Shown here one piece after another: positions 1 through 9,097 of a stretch of 64,000 bases of DNA. This stretch comes from CAMLJR01 sp964500675 (GTDB taxonomy: Bacteria; Pseudomonadota; Gammaproteobacteria; Pseudomonadales; CAMLJR01). A program made the translations under genes and the position numbers. Every line of letters begins with the position of its first letter. The first letter of the stretch is position 1. The notes under the pieces were generated by a model that was given only the letters and a program-made list of their open reading frames with translations, was not told the DNA's origin and did not search any database. The DNA is taken from the NCBI GenBank assembly GCA_964500675.1, contig CAZCNY010000007.1, positions 1 through 64,000 of the forward strand. The letters are read 5' to 3'.

Positions 1-57
1 GGACGCGCGACTCAGGGATGATCCGTCAGGGAATGAGGCCGGCCAGGGATGGCCCTT

Positions 58-2142
58 TCAATTTTTCAGTGCGTTAGGCAATTCACCGGTACTTAAATAT
101 TGGTGAATTGCCTCCTGACTACGTAGAGTTGGTCCCCGCCTAGGTTTAAGCACATTAATTTGATCGACATCGAGAATCCTTGCTTTGACGTTGTCATGCC
201 ATTGCAAATCAACAATGGTTTGTAGTCGCTGCTGGAGGCGTGTGTCATAAATAGGGCATGTTACTTCGACACGAAAATCAAGATTACGCGTCATTAAATC
301 CGCTGATGAAATAAGGTAAAGCGGTTTGCCTTTATTATGGAAAATAAACACGCGAGGGTGTTCGAGGAAGCGATCGACAATACTGATCGCTTCAATATTT
401 TCGCTTACGCCGGCAATGCCGGGTACTAACGAGCACATACCGCGCACAATCAGTCTGATTTGTACTCCCGCTTGGCTTGCCTCGTAAAGCTTTGAAATCA
501 GGCGCTCGTCGACGAGGTTGTTGCATTTGATGGCGATATGAGCGGGTTCGTCAGCTTTGGCATTATTGATTTCATCGTTAATTAGCGCCATCAAATTGTT
601 GCGATTACTATGTGGTGATACAAACAAGTGTTTAAATCGATGGCGATGATAGGTGAACTCGATAAAGTCGAATACATTTGCAACATCAGTACCGATTTCT
701 TGGTCGTAGGTTAGGAGGCTAAAATCGGTATATGTGTTCGCGGTTTTTTCATTGAAATTTCCGGTACCAATATGCGAGTAGTAGCGCACCGCGCTGCCTT
801 CGCTGCGCCCGATCAAAATTAGTTTGCTGTGAACTTTTAGACCGGGAATTCCAAAGATGACATTGGCGCCGCCGTCGGTTAGCCGGCGCGCCAAGCCAAT
901 ATTTGCCTCTTCATCAAAGCGTGCTTGCAATTCGACGACCGCTGTAACTTTCTTGTGATTGCGCACTGAATTAACTAGCGCGTCGACAATATGCGAATGC
1001 TTGGCTACGCGGTATAGCGATATCTTAATAAATTTTACTGCAGGATCGAGCGCCGCCGTTTCAAGTAATTTTACGACATGATTGAACGAGTTGTAGGGAT
1101 AATAGAGAAGTACATCCTGCGCGCGCAAACAATGAAAAATATTTTCATCTTGTTGCAACTCAGGAACTGGAATTTCGGTGAGAGATTTGAACTCCAGAGA
1201 ATTTGAACCCACGCGTGGAAAGTTCATAAAGTCTTTCGAGTTGTGATAGCGCCCGCCGGGGATTGTGCTGTCATAGCGCCCCAGGTTTAATCGCTTCGTT
1301 AAATATTGCAGCAAATCCTCTGGCATTTCCGCATCGTAAACAAAACGCACAGGATCGGCCTTACGGCGGCGCTTCAAACTGCTCGAAACTTTGTCGAGCA
1401 GACTTTGTGTAATGCCCTCATCCATTTCCAATTCGGCATCGCGTGTTAATTTGATGGTATAAGCGTGGGCGTTTTCAATGGGGAAAACACCGTGGAAAAC
1501 GTGTGGCAAGCTATGACGAATGATGTTTTCTAAAACGATGAAGACAATTCCGCGCTGGCCGGTGCGAGCTGGAATTTCGACAAAGCGTCCAAGTCTTTCC
1601 GTGGGAACCTCAAGCAATGCAAAGCGTACGTGCTGTTCCGATTCCAACTTGATAGCCAGATAAACGGAAGCGTCGGTAAGTTCTGGAAGCGGATATTCAT
1701 CGCTGAGCAGTACCGGTTCCAGCTCGGGCTGGATCACGCGATTGAAATATTGAGCGACAAATTCAGCTTGGTGCGCGTCGAGTTGCTTTTCGTTGACTAA
1801 GTAGATTCGGCTTTTGCGCAGCTGCGTAAGTATTTCGAGGTAAGCCTGGTCGAATCGGCGCTGCAGTTCAATAACCTTTTGTTGAATTTGTCCAAGCAGT
1901 TTTTTGTAGCGCTCCTGCTCGATCCCCGTAGAGAATGTCGCGAGTCGGCGTACATCGGCCACGCGTACCCGAAAGAATTCATCCATGTTGTTGGAAAAAA
2001 TGCCGAGATAGCGCACGCGTTGAATGGCCGGTACTTTGGGGTCGCTCGCCTCTTGCAAGACGCGCTCGTTGAAGGAGAGCCAGCTCAGCTCCTTCGGAAT
2101 GTACGGCAGTTCTTTTCTGGTTTTATTTGGGCGGGAGGACAT
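58..2142 (-). CDS. ppk: Polyphosphate kinase 1
   Basis: Makes inorganic polyphosphate from the gamma phosphate of ATP, and can run in reverse. The 694-residue product matches the usual length of the PPK1 family. The N-terminal stretch (PKELSWLSFNERVLQEA) is the family signature. The phospholipase-D-like catalytic half contains KVHSKLIL near residue 435, where the autophosphorylated His of E. coli PPK lies, followed by GTGNFNEKTA. The frame is open further upstream, but the ATG at 2142 gives the conserved N-terminus. It is divergent from ppx, so synthesis and breakdown genes share one intergenic region. The identification is secure; the start is likely. Confidence 0.96.
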   Translation of the reverse strand: MSSRPNKTRKELPYIPKELSWLSFNERVLQEASDPKVPAIQRVRYLGIFSNNMDEFFRVRVADVRRLATFSTGIEQERYKKLLGQIQQKVIELQRRFDQAYLEILTQLRKSRIYLVNEKQLDAHQAEFVAQYFNRVIQPELEPVLLSDEYPLPELTDASVYLAIKLESEQHVRFALLEVPTERLGRFVEIPARTGQRGIVFIVLENIIRHSLPHVFHGVFPIENAHAYTIKLTRDAELEMDEGITQSLLDKVSSSLKRRRKADPVRFVYDAEMPEDLLQYLTKRLNLGRYDSTIPGGRYHNSKDFMNFPRVGSNSLEFKSLTEIPVPELQQDENIFHCLRAQDVLLYYPYNSFNHVVKLLETAALDPAVKFIKISLYRVAKHSHIVDALVNSVRNHKKVTAVVELQARFDEEANIGLARRLTDGGANVIFGIPGLKVHSKLILIGRSEGSAVRYYSHIGTGNFNEKTANTYTDFSLLTYDQEIGTDVANVFDFIEFTYHRHRFKHLFVSPHSNRNNLMALINDEINNAKADEPAHIAIKCNNLVDERLISKLYEASQAGVQIRLIVRGMCSLVPGIAGVSENIEAISIVDRFLEHPRVFIFHNKGKPLYLISSADLMTRNLDFRVEVTCPIYDTRLQQRLQTIVDLQWHDNVKARILDVDQINVLKPRRGPTLRSQEAIHQYLSTGELPNALKN

Positions 2143-2267
2143 AGTCGACTCAGAGACAGGCCAAATTGCTCGGCGTGGGGTGCGGTGTGTGAAGATAATA
2201 GTATAAGAACTTTTTTTGACACTTTTGTAACGGTGTGTTTTTTTGCTGATTGGTTTTCGTATTTCAG
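2143..2267. promoter_or_regulatory. Divergent ppk/ppx intergenic region
   Basis: This AT-rich gap separates two divergent genes. On the minus strand a TATACT hexamer (2200-2205) overlaps a TATTAT and could serve as the -10 box for ppk, but no good -35 box at 17 bases was found. On the plus strand TTGACA occurs at 2217-2222 without a clear -10 partner. No obvious Pho box was recognised. Confidence 0.35.
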
Positions 2268-3824
2268 ATGAAGCGAGGATGCGCTTTAATAGCGCCTTCT
2301 TGGGGGGCATCGTTAGGGGGCAGCTTGGCGCGCACGACCGACGAAATTTATGCGGCGCTCGATTTGGGTTCGAACAGTTTCCATTTGTTGTTGGCTCGGT
2401 TTGATGGACGAAGACTGATGGTGTTGGACCGCTATAAAGATATGGTTCGACTGGCGGCAGGCCTGCAAGAGGATGGCAATTTGAGCGAGCAGGTAATGGC
2501 GCGCGCGCTGCAGGCGCTCGGCAAAATGGCGGAGCGGATCCGCCCGCTGCCTAAAACCTATGTGCGCGTGGTTGGAACAAACACGCTGCGCGCCGCTAAA
2601 AACCGCGATGTTTTCCTCGCTAAAGCCGAAAAAACCCTAGGCGTACCAATCAATATCATTAGCGGTTTGGAGGAGGCGCGGCTCATCTATCTCGGCGTCG
2701 CGAAAGATTTTACGCCGGAGGACAAAACGCGCTTGGTCGTCGATATCGGCGGCGGATCTACCGAGTTGGTGTTGGGTCGCAATAAACCGCTCAAGCTGGA
2801 AAGCCTCTATATGGGCTGCGTTTCGTTTACGCGTCAATTTTTCCCGGAAGGCCGCATAACGCGCCGTGCTTATGAAAAAGCACTGCTGGCTGCGCGCAGT
2901 GAAGTGCAGGGGCTTGCGAGCGAATTTGGCGCCGATAATTGGGATCAGTCGGTTGGGTCCTCGGGCACAATTCGTACAATAGAGCGTGTACTCGACGGCA
3001 TGGATCTCAATCGCAATCACGTCATCACGGCCGATGGATTAGAGCAGCTCGCCGGCGAAGTTATCGCCAGCAAGCACGCCGATCTGCTCGATTTTCCAGG
3101 CTTGGATATGGACCGTCGCGCGGTATTTGCCGGCGGCCTCGCCGTGCTACATGGTGTTTTCGATGAATTGCAAATCGCGGAAATGCATGTCTCGATGTAT
3201 GCGATCCGCGAGGGCATCATCTACGACTTGGCCGGGCGCCTGCACCAGCGCGATAAGCGCGTTGAGACGATAGAGCGCATGATGGATCAGTATCGTGTTG
3301 ATCGCGCGCAGACACGTCGAGTCGCGCGGCTTGCGATCATGCTGCTTGAGCAGGTCGGGCAGCAGATTGCTACCGAGCCCGAGCAGGCCAAACGGCTGTT
3401 GCAGTGGGCCGTCGATCTGCATGAGGTCGGGCTCAGCATCGCGCATTCTGGTTACCACAAACACGGTGCGTATATCGTCGCGAATAGCGATATGCCCGGG
3501 TTTTCGCGCCAGGAACAGCAGCTTCTGAGTTTTCTTGTGCTCAATCACCGACGTAAGCTAAAGCCTGAGCCGGAGGCCTATGGTTTTGTGCCCGACTGGC
3601 GAATGGTTTGTGTGCTGCGACTGGCCTGCCTGTTTTTGCGTCGGCGCGATGCTGCGCTGGTGCCATCGTCAGGTATTCGTATTGGCTTTCACGGTGTGCG
3701 CTGCCGCTTGCAGTTGCCCGCGGGATGGCTCGATCAGCATCCGCTGACGCGCGAGGATTTGCTGCAGGAGAAGCAATTGCTTGCCGTGGTCGGGCTGGAG
3801 CTATCGGTGATGAGCAGTCGCTGA
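2268..3824 (+). CDS. ppx: Exopolyphosphatase (Ppx/GppA family)
   Basis: Releases phosphate from polyphosphate ends or hydrolyses pppGpp; family members do one or both. The actin-like fold is visible: phosphate-1 loop AALDLGSNSFH near the N-terminus and phosphate-2 loop DIGGGSTE near residue 157, followed by the C-terminal HD-like helical half (VDLHEVG, NHRRK). At 518 residues it is close to the Ppx length of about 500. The start is uncertain: ATG at 2268 has no Shine-Dalgarno, while TTG at 2325 follows a GGGGG run four bases upstream and begins just before the conserved region. Genomic pairing with ppk favours Ppx over GppA. Confidence 0.9.
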   Translation: MKRGCALIAPSWGASLGGSLARTTDEIYAALDLGSNSFHLLLARFDGRRLMVLDRYKDMVRLAAGLQEDGNLSEQVMARALQALGKMAERIRPLPKTYVRVVGTNTLRAAKNRDVFLAKAEKTLGVPINIISGLEEARLIYLGVAKDFTPEDKTRLVVDIGGGSTELVLGRNKPLKLESLYMGCVSFTRQFFPEGRITRRAYEKALLAARSEVQGLASEFGADNWDQSVGSSGTIRTIERVLDGMDLNRNHVITADGLEQLAGEVIASKHADLLDFPGLDMDRRAVFAGGLAVLHGVFDELQIAEMHVSMYAIREGIIYDLAGRLHQRDKRVETIERMMDQYRVDRAQTRRVARLAIMLLEQVGQQIATEPEQAKRLLQWAVDLHEVGLSIAHSGYHKHGAYIVANSDMPGFSRQEQQLLSFLVLNHRRKLKPEPEAYGFVPDWRMVCVLRLACLFLRRRDAALVPSSGIRIGFHGVRCRLQLPAGWLDQHPLTREDLLQEKQLLAVVGLELSVMSSR

Positions 3825-3852
3825 GCGAGCACTGTGGGATGACGGCTTTCCA

Positions 3853-3881
3853 TTGACCACGACAGCCCGGCTCTTTATACT
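3853..3881 (+). promoter_or_regulatory. Sigma-70 promoter of the rimP operon leader
   Basis: TTGACC (3853-3858), a 17-base spacer and TATACT (3876-3881) form a near-consensus promoter. Transcription would start near 3888, about 260 bases before rimP, so the transcript would carry a long leader with several hairpins. Confidence 0.7.
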
Positions 3882-3887
3882 TGCCGC

Positions 3888-3998
3888 CCTTGCCGGAGGC
3901 CCACCTTTATGAGCGGTGGTGGCAAAGAAGAACATAGAGGCTCACAGTGCGTTGATCGTGCGGTGAAGATGTCAAGGCCCCTTACGCAGGGGCTTTTT
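3888..3998 (+). ncRNA. Candidate small RNA or attenuated leader
   Basis: An RNA of about 110 bases is delimited by the promoter at 3853-3881 and an intrinsic terminator at 3977-3998. It contains a CCACC/GGTGG hairpin (3901-3919). It does not fold as a tRNA, unlike the metY tRNA that heads this operon in E. coli. The same stretch carries a short open frame, so it may be a coding leader rather than a true small RNA. I recognise no Rfam family in it. Confidence 0.45.
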
Positions 3999-4037
3999 AT
4001 TATGGGCGCGACGGCTGTTAGCGGTCGCGCTGTTTAA
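3909..4037 (+). CDS. Possible 42-residue leader peptide
   Basis: An ATG nine bases after a GGAGG (3895-3899) opens 42 codons ending in TAA. The frame runs straight through the terminator hairpin at 3977-3998, so translation could in principle melt it. The peptide (MSGGGKEEHRGSQC...) resembles nothing I know and shows no runs of a regulatory amino acid. An open frame of this length can occur by chance, so only the well-placed Shine-Dalgarno supports it. Confidence 0.28.
   Translation: MSGGGKEEHRGSQCVDRAVKMSRPLTQGLFIMGATAVSGRAV
3977..3998 (+). terminator. Intrinsic terminator or attenuator before rimP
   Basis: A six-pair stem GCCCCT/AGGGGC with loop TACGC is followed by five T. It sits downstream of the 3853 promoter and upstream of rimP, so it would end a short RNA or attenuate the operon. 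Confidence 0.75.
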
Positions 4038-4062
4038 AAAGTGGGCCTAGTGCCCATTTTTT
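4006..4062 (+). promoter_or_regulatory. rimP leader hairpins
   Basis: Two further hairpins follow: GCGCGAC/GTCGCGC (4006-4030), and TGGGC/GCCCA (4042-4056) with six T after it. A GTGGGC...GCCCA hairpin with a T run just upstream of rimP is the pattern I recall for the rimP leader motif, a predicted attenuator in proteobacteria. The assignment to that motif is from memory, not from a search. Confidence 0.55.
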
Positions 4063-4145
4063 ATTCGCGAAAATTTTTGGCGTGCTTGCGAGCGGTCCGG
4101 GTTGATGCGCTCGGTTGGCCCGATGCTATTGAAAAAAAGAAGGCA

Positions 4146-4601
4146 ATGTCGAAAGAGCAGCAGTTGCAAACGATGCTGGCACCCGTGGTGACCGCATTGG
4201 GCTACGAATTTTGGGGGCTGGAGTTTTTCACGCATGCCCGTCAGACGCTGCTGCGCGTGTTTATTGACCGCACTGAAGGAATCGGTGTCGACGATTGCGC
4301 GCTCGTGAGCCGCCAGCTTAGCGCGGTGCTCGATGTCGAAGATCCGATCGCGGCCGAATACACGCTTGAAGTGTCGTCGCCCGGCATGGATCGTCCGCTG
4401 TTTACGCTCGAACAATTTGCGCGTTACATCGGCGAACACGTGAAAGTGCGGTTGCGCGTGCCATTTGAAGGGCGCCGCAATTTCGGTGGCCGTCTGCACG
4501 GTATTGAAGGCGATGAAATCGTTATTGCCGATGGCGAACACGAATATGTGTTGCCGATTGAAATGATCGATAAAGCGCACATCGTACCGACGTTTGAATG
4601 A
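4146..4601 (+). CDS. rimP: Ribosome maturation factor RimP
   Basis: Helps late assembly of the 30S ribosomal subunit. The 151-residue protein shows the family order: an N-terminal domain with GYEFWGLEFF and LRVFID, the motif LEVSSPGMDRPL (about residues 77-88), and a C-terminal Sm-like barrel. The frame is open upstream, but ATG at 4146 follows AAGAAGG and gives the conserved N-terminus (MSKEQQLQTML). It is the first gene of the operon continuing with nusA and infB. Confidence 0.95.
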   Translation: MSKEQQLQTMLAPVVTALGYEFWGLEFFTHARQTLLRVFIDRTEGIGVDDCALVSRQLSAVLDVEDPIAAEYTLEVSSPGMDRPLFTLEQFARYIGEHVKVRLRVPFEGRRNFGGRLHGIEGDEIVIADGEHEYVLPIEMIDKAHIVPTFE

Positions 4602-4719
4602 TTTTTTACAACGATCGTATGTTGCTGAAAGAGTTAAAAACTGATTGGCGCTGAAGGCGCCGATACAGCAAGGGATAAATCGAGTTGCACGAGCAGCTCA
4701 GGTGTATGCGAGGCAGGCG

Positions 4720-6216
4720 ATGAATAAAGAAATTTTATTGGTGGCTGAAGCGGTATCTAACGAGAAAGGTGTGCCGCGCGGCATTATCTTCGAGGCCATT
4801 GAGCAGGCCTTGGCCACCGCTACCAAAAAGCGCTATGACGAAGAGGCCGATATTTTGGTCACTATCGATCGCAATACGGGTGACTACGCTACGTTGCGAC
4901 GCTGGAAAGTGGTGCCCGACGATCAAGTGGCACTGCTCGGTACCGAGTTCACGCTCGAAGAGGCGCATGAGAAAAATCCGGCGCTGAAAGCCGGCGATAT
5001 TTTCGAAGAGCAAGTCGAAAACGTCGAATTCGGCCGCATCGCCGCGCAAACCGCGAAACAAGTTATCGTGCAGAAAGTGCGCGAAGCCGAGCGCGCGCAG
5101 GTCGTCGATGAGTATCGCGATCGCGTCGGCCAACTGCTCAACGGCACGGTTAAAAAAGTGACGCGCGATAACATCATTATTGATCTCGGCAACAACGCCG
5201 AAGGCGTGATGCCGCGCGAAGAATTGGTCGGCCGCGAAGTGTTTCGTGTCGGTGATCGTGTCCGCGCGATCCTGCTCGATGTACGCAGCGACGCGCGCGG
5301 ACCGCAGCTCTACATGAGCCGTGCCTGCCCGGAGATGCTGGTCGAATTATTCCGCATCGAAGTGCCTGAAATTGCCGAGCAGGTTATCGAGATTCGCGCG
5401 GCGGCGCGCGATCCGGGATCGCGCGCGAAAATTGCCGTGAAAACCAATGACGGCCGTATCGATCCGGTGGGCGCCTGCGTCGGCATGCGCGGTTCGCGTG
5501 TGCAGGCAGTATCGGGTGAACTCGGCAACGAGCGTGTCGACATCGTGTTGTGGGATGACAACCCCGCACAATTGGTGATCAACGCGATGGCGCCGGCCGA
5601 AGTCGAATCGATCGTGGTCGATGAGGACACACACACGATGGACGTCGCGGTGTCTGAAGATAACCTCGCGCAAGCGATTGGTCGCGGTGGTCAAAATGTT
5701 CGTCTCGCGAGCGAATTGACGGGTTGGACCATCAACGTCATGAGCGCCGACGATATGGCGACGAAACACCAGCAGGAATCGGGGCAGGTGATTTCGATGT
5801 TCATGACCAGTCTCGATGTCGACGAAGATGTCGCGAGCGTGCTGGTCGAGGAAGGCTTTACGACTCTGGAAGAAGTGGCGTATGTGCCGCTAGAGGAATT
5901 GATGTCGATCGAAGGTTTCGAGCGCGAAATCGCTGAAGAGTTGCGCGCACGCGCCAAAGACGCGCTGCTCACGCAGGCGATTGCGAGCGAAGAAAAACTC
6001 GGCAGCAACGAGCCCGCTGACGATTTGTTGAATATGGATGGCATGGATCGCCACCTCGCGTTTCTGTTGGCGAGCCGCGGCATCGTGACGATGGAAGACC
6101 TCGCGGAACAAGCGGTGGAAGATTTACTAGATGTGGAAGGCCTCGACGAAAAGCGCGCGGCGGAATTGATCATGACCGCGCGTGCGCCCTGGTTTGCGGA
6201 ACTTGAGCAGAAATAA
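4720..6216 (+). CDS. nusA: Transcription termination/antitermination factor NusA
   Basis: Binds RNA polymerase and nascent RNA and modulates pausing, termination and antitermination. The 498-residue protein has the full gammaproteobacterial layout: N-terminal polymerase-binding domain (MNKEILLVAEAVSNEKG), S1 domain around residues 135-200 (GTVKKVTRDNIIIDLG), two KH domains (GACVGMRGSRVQ; AIGRGGQNVRLAS), and two C-terminal acidic repeats. The start at 4720 is chosen because MNKEILLV is the conserved N-terminus; the open frame extends 25 codons further upstream. Confidence 0.97.
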   Translation: MNKEILLVAEAVSNEKGVPRGIIFEAIEQALATATKKRYDEEADILVTIDRNTGDYATLRRWKVVPDDQVALLGTEFTLEEAHEKNPALKAGDIFEEQVENVEFGRIAAQTAKQVIVQKVREAERAQVVDEYRDRVGQLLNGTVKKVTRDNIIIDLGNNAEGVMPREELVGREVFRVGDRVRAILLDVRSDARGPQLYMSRACPEMLVELFRIEVPEIAEQVIEIRAAARDPGSRAKIAVKTNDGRIDPVGACVGMRGSRVQAVSGELGNERVDIVLWDDNPAQLVINAMAPAEVESIVVDEDTHTMDVAVSEDNLAQAIGRGGQNVRLASELTGWTINVMSADDMATKHQQESGQVISMFMTSLDVDEDVASVLVEEGFTTLEEVAYVPLEELMSIEGFEREIAEELRARAKDALLTQAIASEEKLGSNEPADDLLNMDGMDRHLAFLLASRGIVTMEDLAEQAVEDLLDVEGLDEKRAAELIMTARAPWFAELEQK

Positions 6217-6322
6217 TCGAGCTAATGATACCCGGATCATATCTGCAAATAGAGAATGCAAATCGTATCTGCAAATATAGAGAAACAGTGGCGAATCGCA
6301 TGGGGCATGGGAGAAGAGTTGC

Positions 6323-9043
6323 ATGGCAGAAGTGACCGTTAGTCAGCTGGCGGAAGTTGTCGGTACGCCGGTTGAGCGCCTGCTGAAACAAATGCAGGAG
6401 GCTGGCCTGTCGCACAGCCAGCCCAATCAGCTTGTCTCGGACGAAGACAAGCATACGCTGCTCACGTTTTTAAAAAGCAGCCACGGTGAGGAATCGGGTG
6501 AACCGCGCAAAATTACGCTGAAACGCAAAACCATCAGCACCCTGAAAACAGGCACAGGCACCGCGAAAAAAACCATCAGTGTCGAAGTGCGGAAAAAGCG
6601 TACCTACGTCAAGCGCGATGCGGCGGAAGGTGTGGAAGCGGAGGCTGAGACAGCCGCGACGCCGGTGGGCGAAGTATCCGTTGCCGCAGTCGAAGAGATT
6701 GTGGAGATTGAAACCGTAGCGCCGGTGGAAGCGCCGCTGGTTGCACCCAGCGTTGAGCCGACGGTAGAGCCCGCCGCGCCGAAAGAAGCAGAGGTGAGAG
6801 CTCCGGAGCCGCGTCCCGAATTGCATCGCGCGCATATCGATCCTGAAGTGTTGCGCCAGCAGGCGGCTACGCGGCGCAAAGAGGAAGAGCAGCGCGAGCG
6901 CGAGCGCCGCGAGGCCGCGCTTGCTGCCAAACGCAGCGAACAGCAGCGTCCGGCTCCGGCTGCCGCAGAGCGCGGTGCTGCTCCCGCGCCAACCGAGGCT
7001 GAGCGCGAGAAAGCGCGCCGCGAAGCCGCGAAGCCCGCGCATCTGCGCAAACGTGTCGATGCGGAGGTCGAGGAGGATAAGCCGAAGAAAAAAGGGCGCA
7101 AGGAGCGTACTGTCGCGACGGCGGCGACTGCGTTCGAGCCGCGCAATGTGGCGCGCGCCCATCTGCATGTTGAAGATTTTGTCAGTGAAGACGACGACGA
7201 TGCGCAAATGCGCCGCCGTAAAAAACGCCAGTTGAAATTGCCCGAGGATGCGAAGCGGCACGCCTTCCAGACCCCAACCGAGAAAATTGTGTACGAAGTA
7301 GCGATTCCATCCACCGTCACCGTCGGCGAACTCTCCGCGCGTATGGCGGTGAAAGCGAGCGACGTTATCAAAGAGCTCATGAAGCTCGGTGTGATGGCGA
7401 CGATAAACGACGCACTCGATCAGGAGACCGCGCAAATCGTGGTGACCGAACTCGGTCACACGCCGAAGCTGGTCAGCGACGATGCGCTTGAGGAGGCATT
7501 GACCGAACAATTAGCTGCTCACGGCGGTACGCCCGAGGCGCGCGCGCCCGTGGTGACCGTGATGGGTCACGTCGATCACGGCAAAACTTCGCTGCTCGAT
7601 TACATTCGCAAAGCCAAGGTCGCGAGCGGCGAAGCCGGCGGTATTACGCAGCATATCGGTGCTTATCACGTCGAGACCGACAAAGGTATCGTTACGTTCC
7701 TCGATACACCGGGTCACGCGGCATTTACCGCCATGCGCGCGCGCGGTGCCCAGAGCACCGATATCGTCATTCTCGTGGTCGCTGCGGACGACGGCGTCAT
7801 GCCGCAAACCGAGGAGGCGATTCAGCATGCGCGTGCGGCGAATGTGCCGATCGTGGTGGCGATCAACAAGATCGACAAGAATTCAGCCGATCCCGATCGT
7901 GTGAAAAACGAATTGGTCGCGAAGGGCGTTGTACCCGAGGACTGGGGCGGCGATACCCAATTCGTGGCGGTGTCGGCGCACACCGGGCAAGGCATAGACG
8001 ATCTGTTAGATGCCATTCTGTTGCAGGCCGAAGTGCTGGAATTAACGGCGCCGAAGGATATTCCTGGCAAAGGCATCGTCATTGAAGCGCGTCTAGATAA
8101 AGGCCGCGGCCCTGTGGCGACCGTGCTGGTGCAGGCCGGTACGCTCAAATCGGGCGATATTGTGCTCGCCGGCCAGCAATACGGCCGTGTGCGCGCCATG
8201 CTCGATGAAAACGGTAAAGCGGTTGAGGCAGCTGGCCCGTCGATTCCTGTCGAAATTCTCGGTCTCGACGGCACCCCCGATGCGGGCGAGCCGTTTGTTG
8301 TGGTCGAAAGCGAGAAGAAAGCGCGCGAAGTGGCCGATTTCCGTCAGCACAAGGACCGCGAGTTAAAACTCAAACGTCAGCACACAGCGAAACTCGACAA
8401 CATGTTTGCGAACATGGGCGCTGACGAGAAGAAAACGCTCAACGTCGTACTCAAAACCGATGTGCGCGGCTCGCTTGAAGCACTGCAGGCGGCGCTTGCG
8501 GATCTCGGCAATGAAGAAGTCGCGGTTACCGTGGTTGGCTCCGGTGTCGGCGGTATTACCGAAACCGACGTGCATCTCGCGCTGACGGCGAAGGCCGTTA
8601 TTTTCGGCTTCAACGTGCGCGCCGATAGCGTCGCGCGCAAAATTGCCGAAAACGAAAGTATCGATATCCGCTACTACAGCGTGATTTACGATTTGATCGA
8701 CGATGTTAAAGGCGCGCTGGTCGGCTTGTTGTCGCCCGAGCGTCGCGAGGAGATCGTCGGCGTCGCCGAGGTGCGCGATGTATTCCGCTCGCCGAAATTC
8801 GGCGCGGTCGCGGGCTGTATGGTTATCGAAGGTACCGTGTATCGCAACAATCCGATTCGCGTATTGCGCGACGATGTCGTCATTTATCAGGGCGAACTCG
8901 AATCGCTGCGCCGCTTCAAGGACGATGTCAACGAAGTGCGCAACGGTTTTGAATGCGGTATCGGCGTGAAGAACTACAACGACGTGAAAGTTGGCGACAA
9001 GATCGAAGTTTATCAAGTGAAAGAAGTCGCGCGGACGTTGTAA
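6323..9043 (+). CDS. infB: Translation initiation factor IF-2
   Basis: GTPase that brings initiator tRNA to the 30S subunit and promotes 50S joining. The 906 residues comprise an N-terminal IF2N domain (MAEVTVSQLAEVVGTPVERLL), a long charged Ala/Glu/Arg linker (about 100-300), a second IF2N-like segment, then the G domain with GHVDHGKT near residue 414, DTPGH near 460 and NKID near 514, and C-terminal domains II-IV. ATG at 6323 follows GGGAGAAGAG. An imperfect direct repeat (TATCTGCAAATA) lies in the nusA-infB gap at about 6239-6284. Confidence 0.97.
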   Translation: MAEVTVSQLAEVVGTPVERLLKQMQEAGLSHSQPNQLVSDEDKHTLLTFLKSSHGEESGEPRKITLKRKTISTLKTGTGTAKKTISVEVRKKRTYVKRDAAEGVEAEAETAATPVGEVSVAAVEEIVEIETVAPVEAPLVAPSVEPTVEPAAPKEAEVRAPEPRPELHRAHIDPEVLRQQAATRRKEEEQRERERREAALAAKRSEQQRPAPAAAERGAAPAPTEAEREKARREAAKPAHLRKRVDAEVEEDKPKKKGRKERTVATAATAFEPRNVARAHLHVEDFVSEDDDDAQMRRRKKRQLKLPEDAKRHAFQTPTEKIVYEVAIPSTVTVGELSARMAVKASDVIKELMKLGVMATINDALDQETAQIVVTELGHTPKLVSDDALEEALTEQLAAHGGTPEARAPVVTVMGHVDHGKTSLLDYIRKAKVASGEAGGITQHIGAYHVETDKGIVTFLDTPGHAAFTAMRARGAQSTDIVILVVAADDGVMPQTEEAIQHARAANVPIVVAINKIDKNSADPDRVKNELVAKGVVPEDWGGDTQFVAVSAHTGQGIDDLLDAILLQAEVLELTAPKDIPGKGIVIEARLDKGRGPVATVLVQAGTLKSGDIVLAGQQYGRVRAMLDENGKAVEAAGPSIPVEILGLDGTPDAGEPFVVVESEKKAREVADFRQHKDRELKLKRQHTAKLDNMFANMGADEKKTLNVVLKTDVRGSLEALQAALADLGNEEVAVTVVGSGVGGITETDVHLALTAKAVIFGFNVRADSVARKIAENESIDIRYYSVIYDLIDDVKGALVGLLSPERREEIVGVAEVRDVFRSPKFGAVAGCMVIEGTVYRNNPIRVLRDDVVIYQGELESLRRFKDDVNEVRNGFECGIGVKNYNDVKVGDKIEVYQVKEVARTL

Positions 9044-9049
9044 CTGTAG

Positions 9050-9075
9050 GGCGCAATAGCGAAGCGTATTGCGCC
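9050..9075. repeat. Palindromic intergenic repeat
   Basis: Perfect nine-pair inverted repeat GGCGCAATA/TATTGCGCC with an eight-base loop, between infB and rbfA. Elements of this type, with a GTAGGGCGCAATA edge, are common dispersed repeats in gammaproteobacterial genomes. There is no T run, so it is not a canonical terminator. Confidence 0.6.
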
Positions 9076-9097
9076 TAATATATTGCGTTAGAGAGAA

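Noticed and set aside
3895..3970. tRNA at the head of the rimP operon, as in E. coli
   Set aside because: No T-arm consensus (GTTCRAnnC) and no acceptor pairing could be found.
9050..9075. Terminator between infB and rbfA
   Set aside because: The palindrome has no T run and its sequence matches a dispersed repeat type; the operon probably continues.
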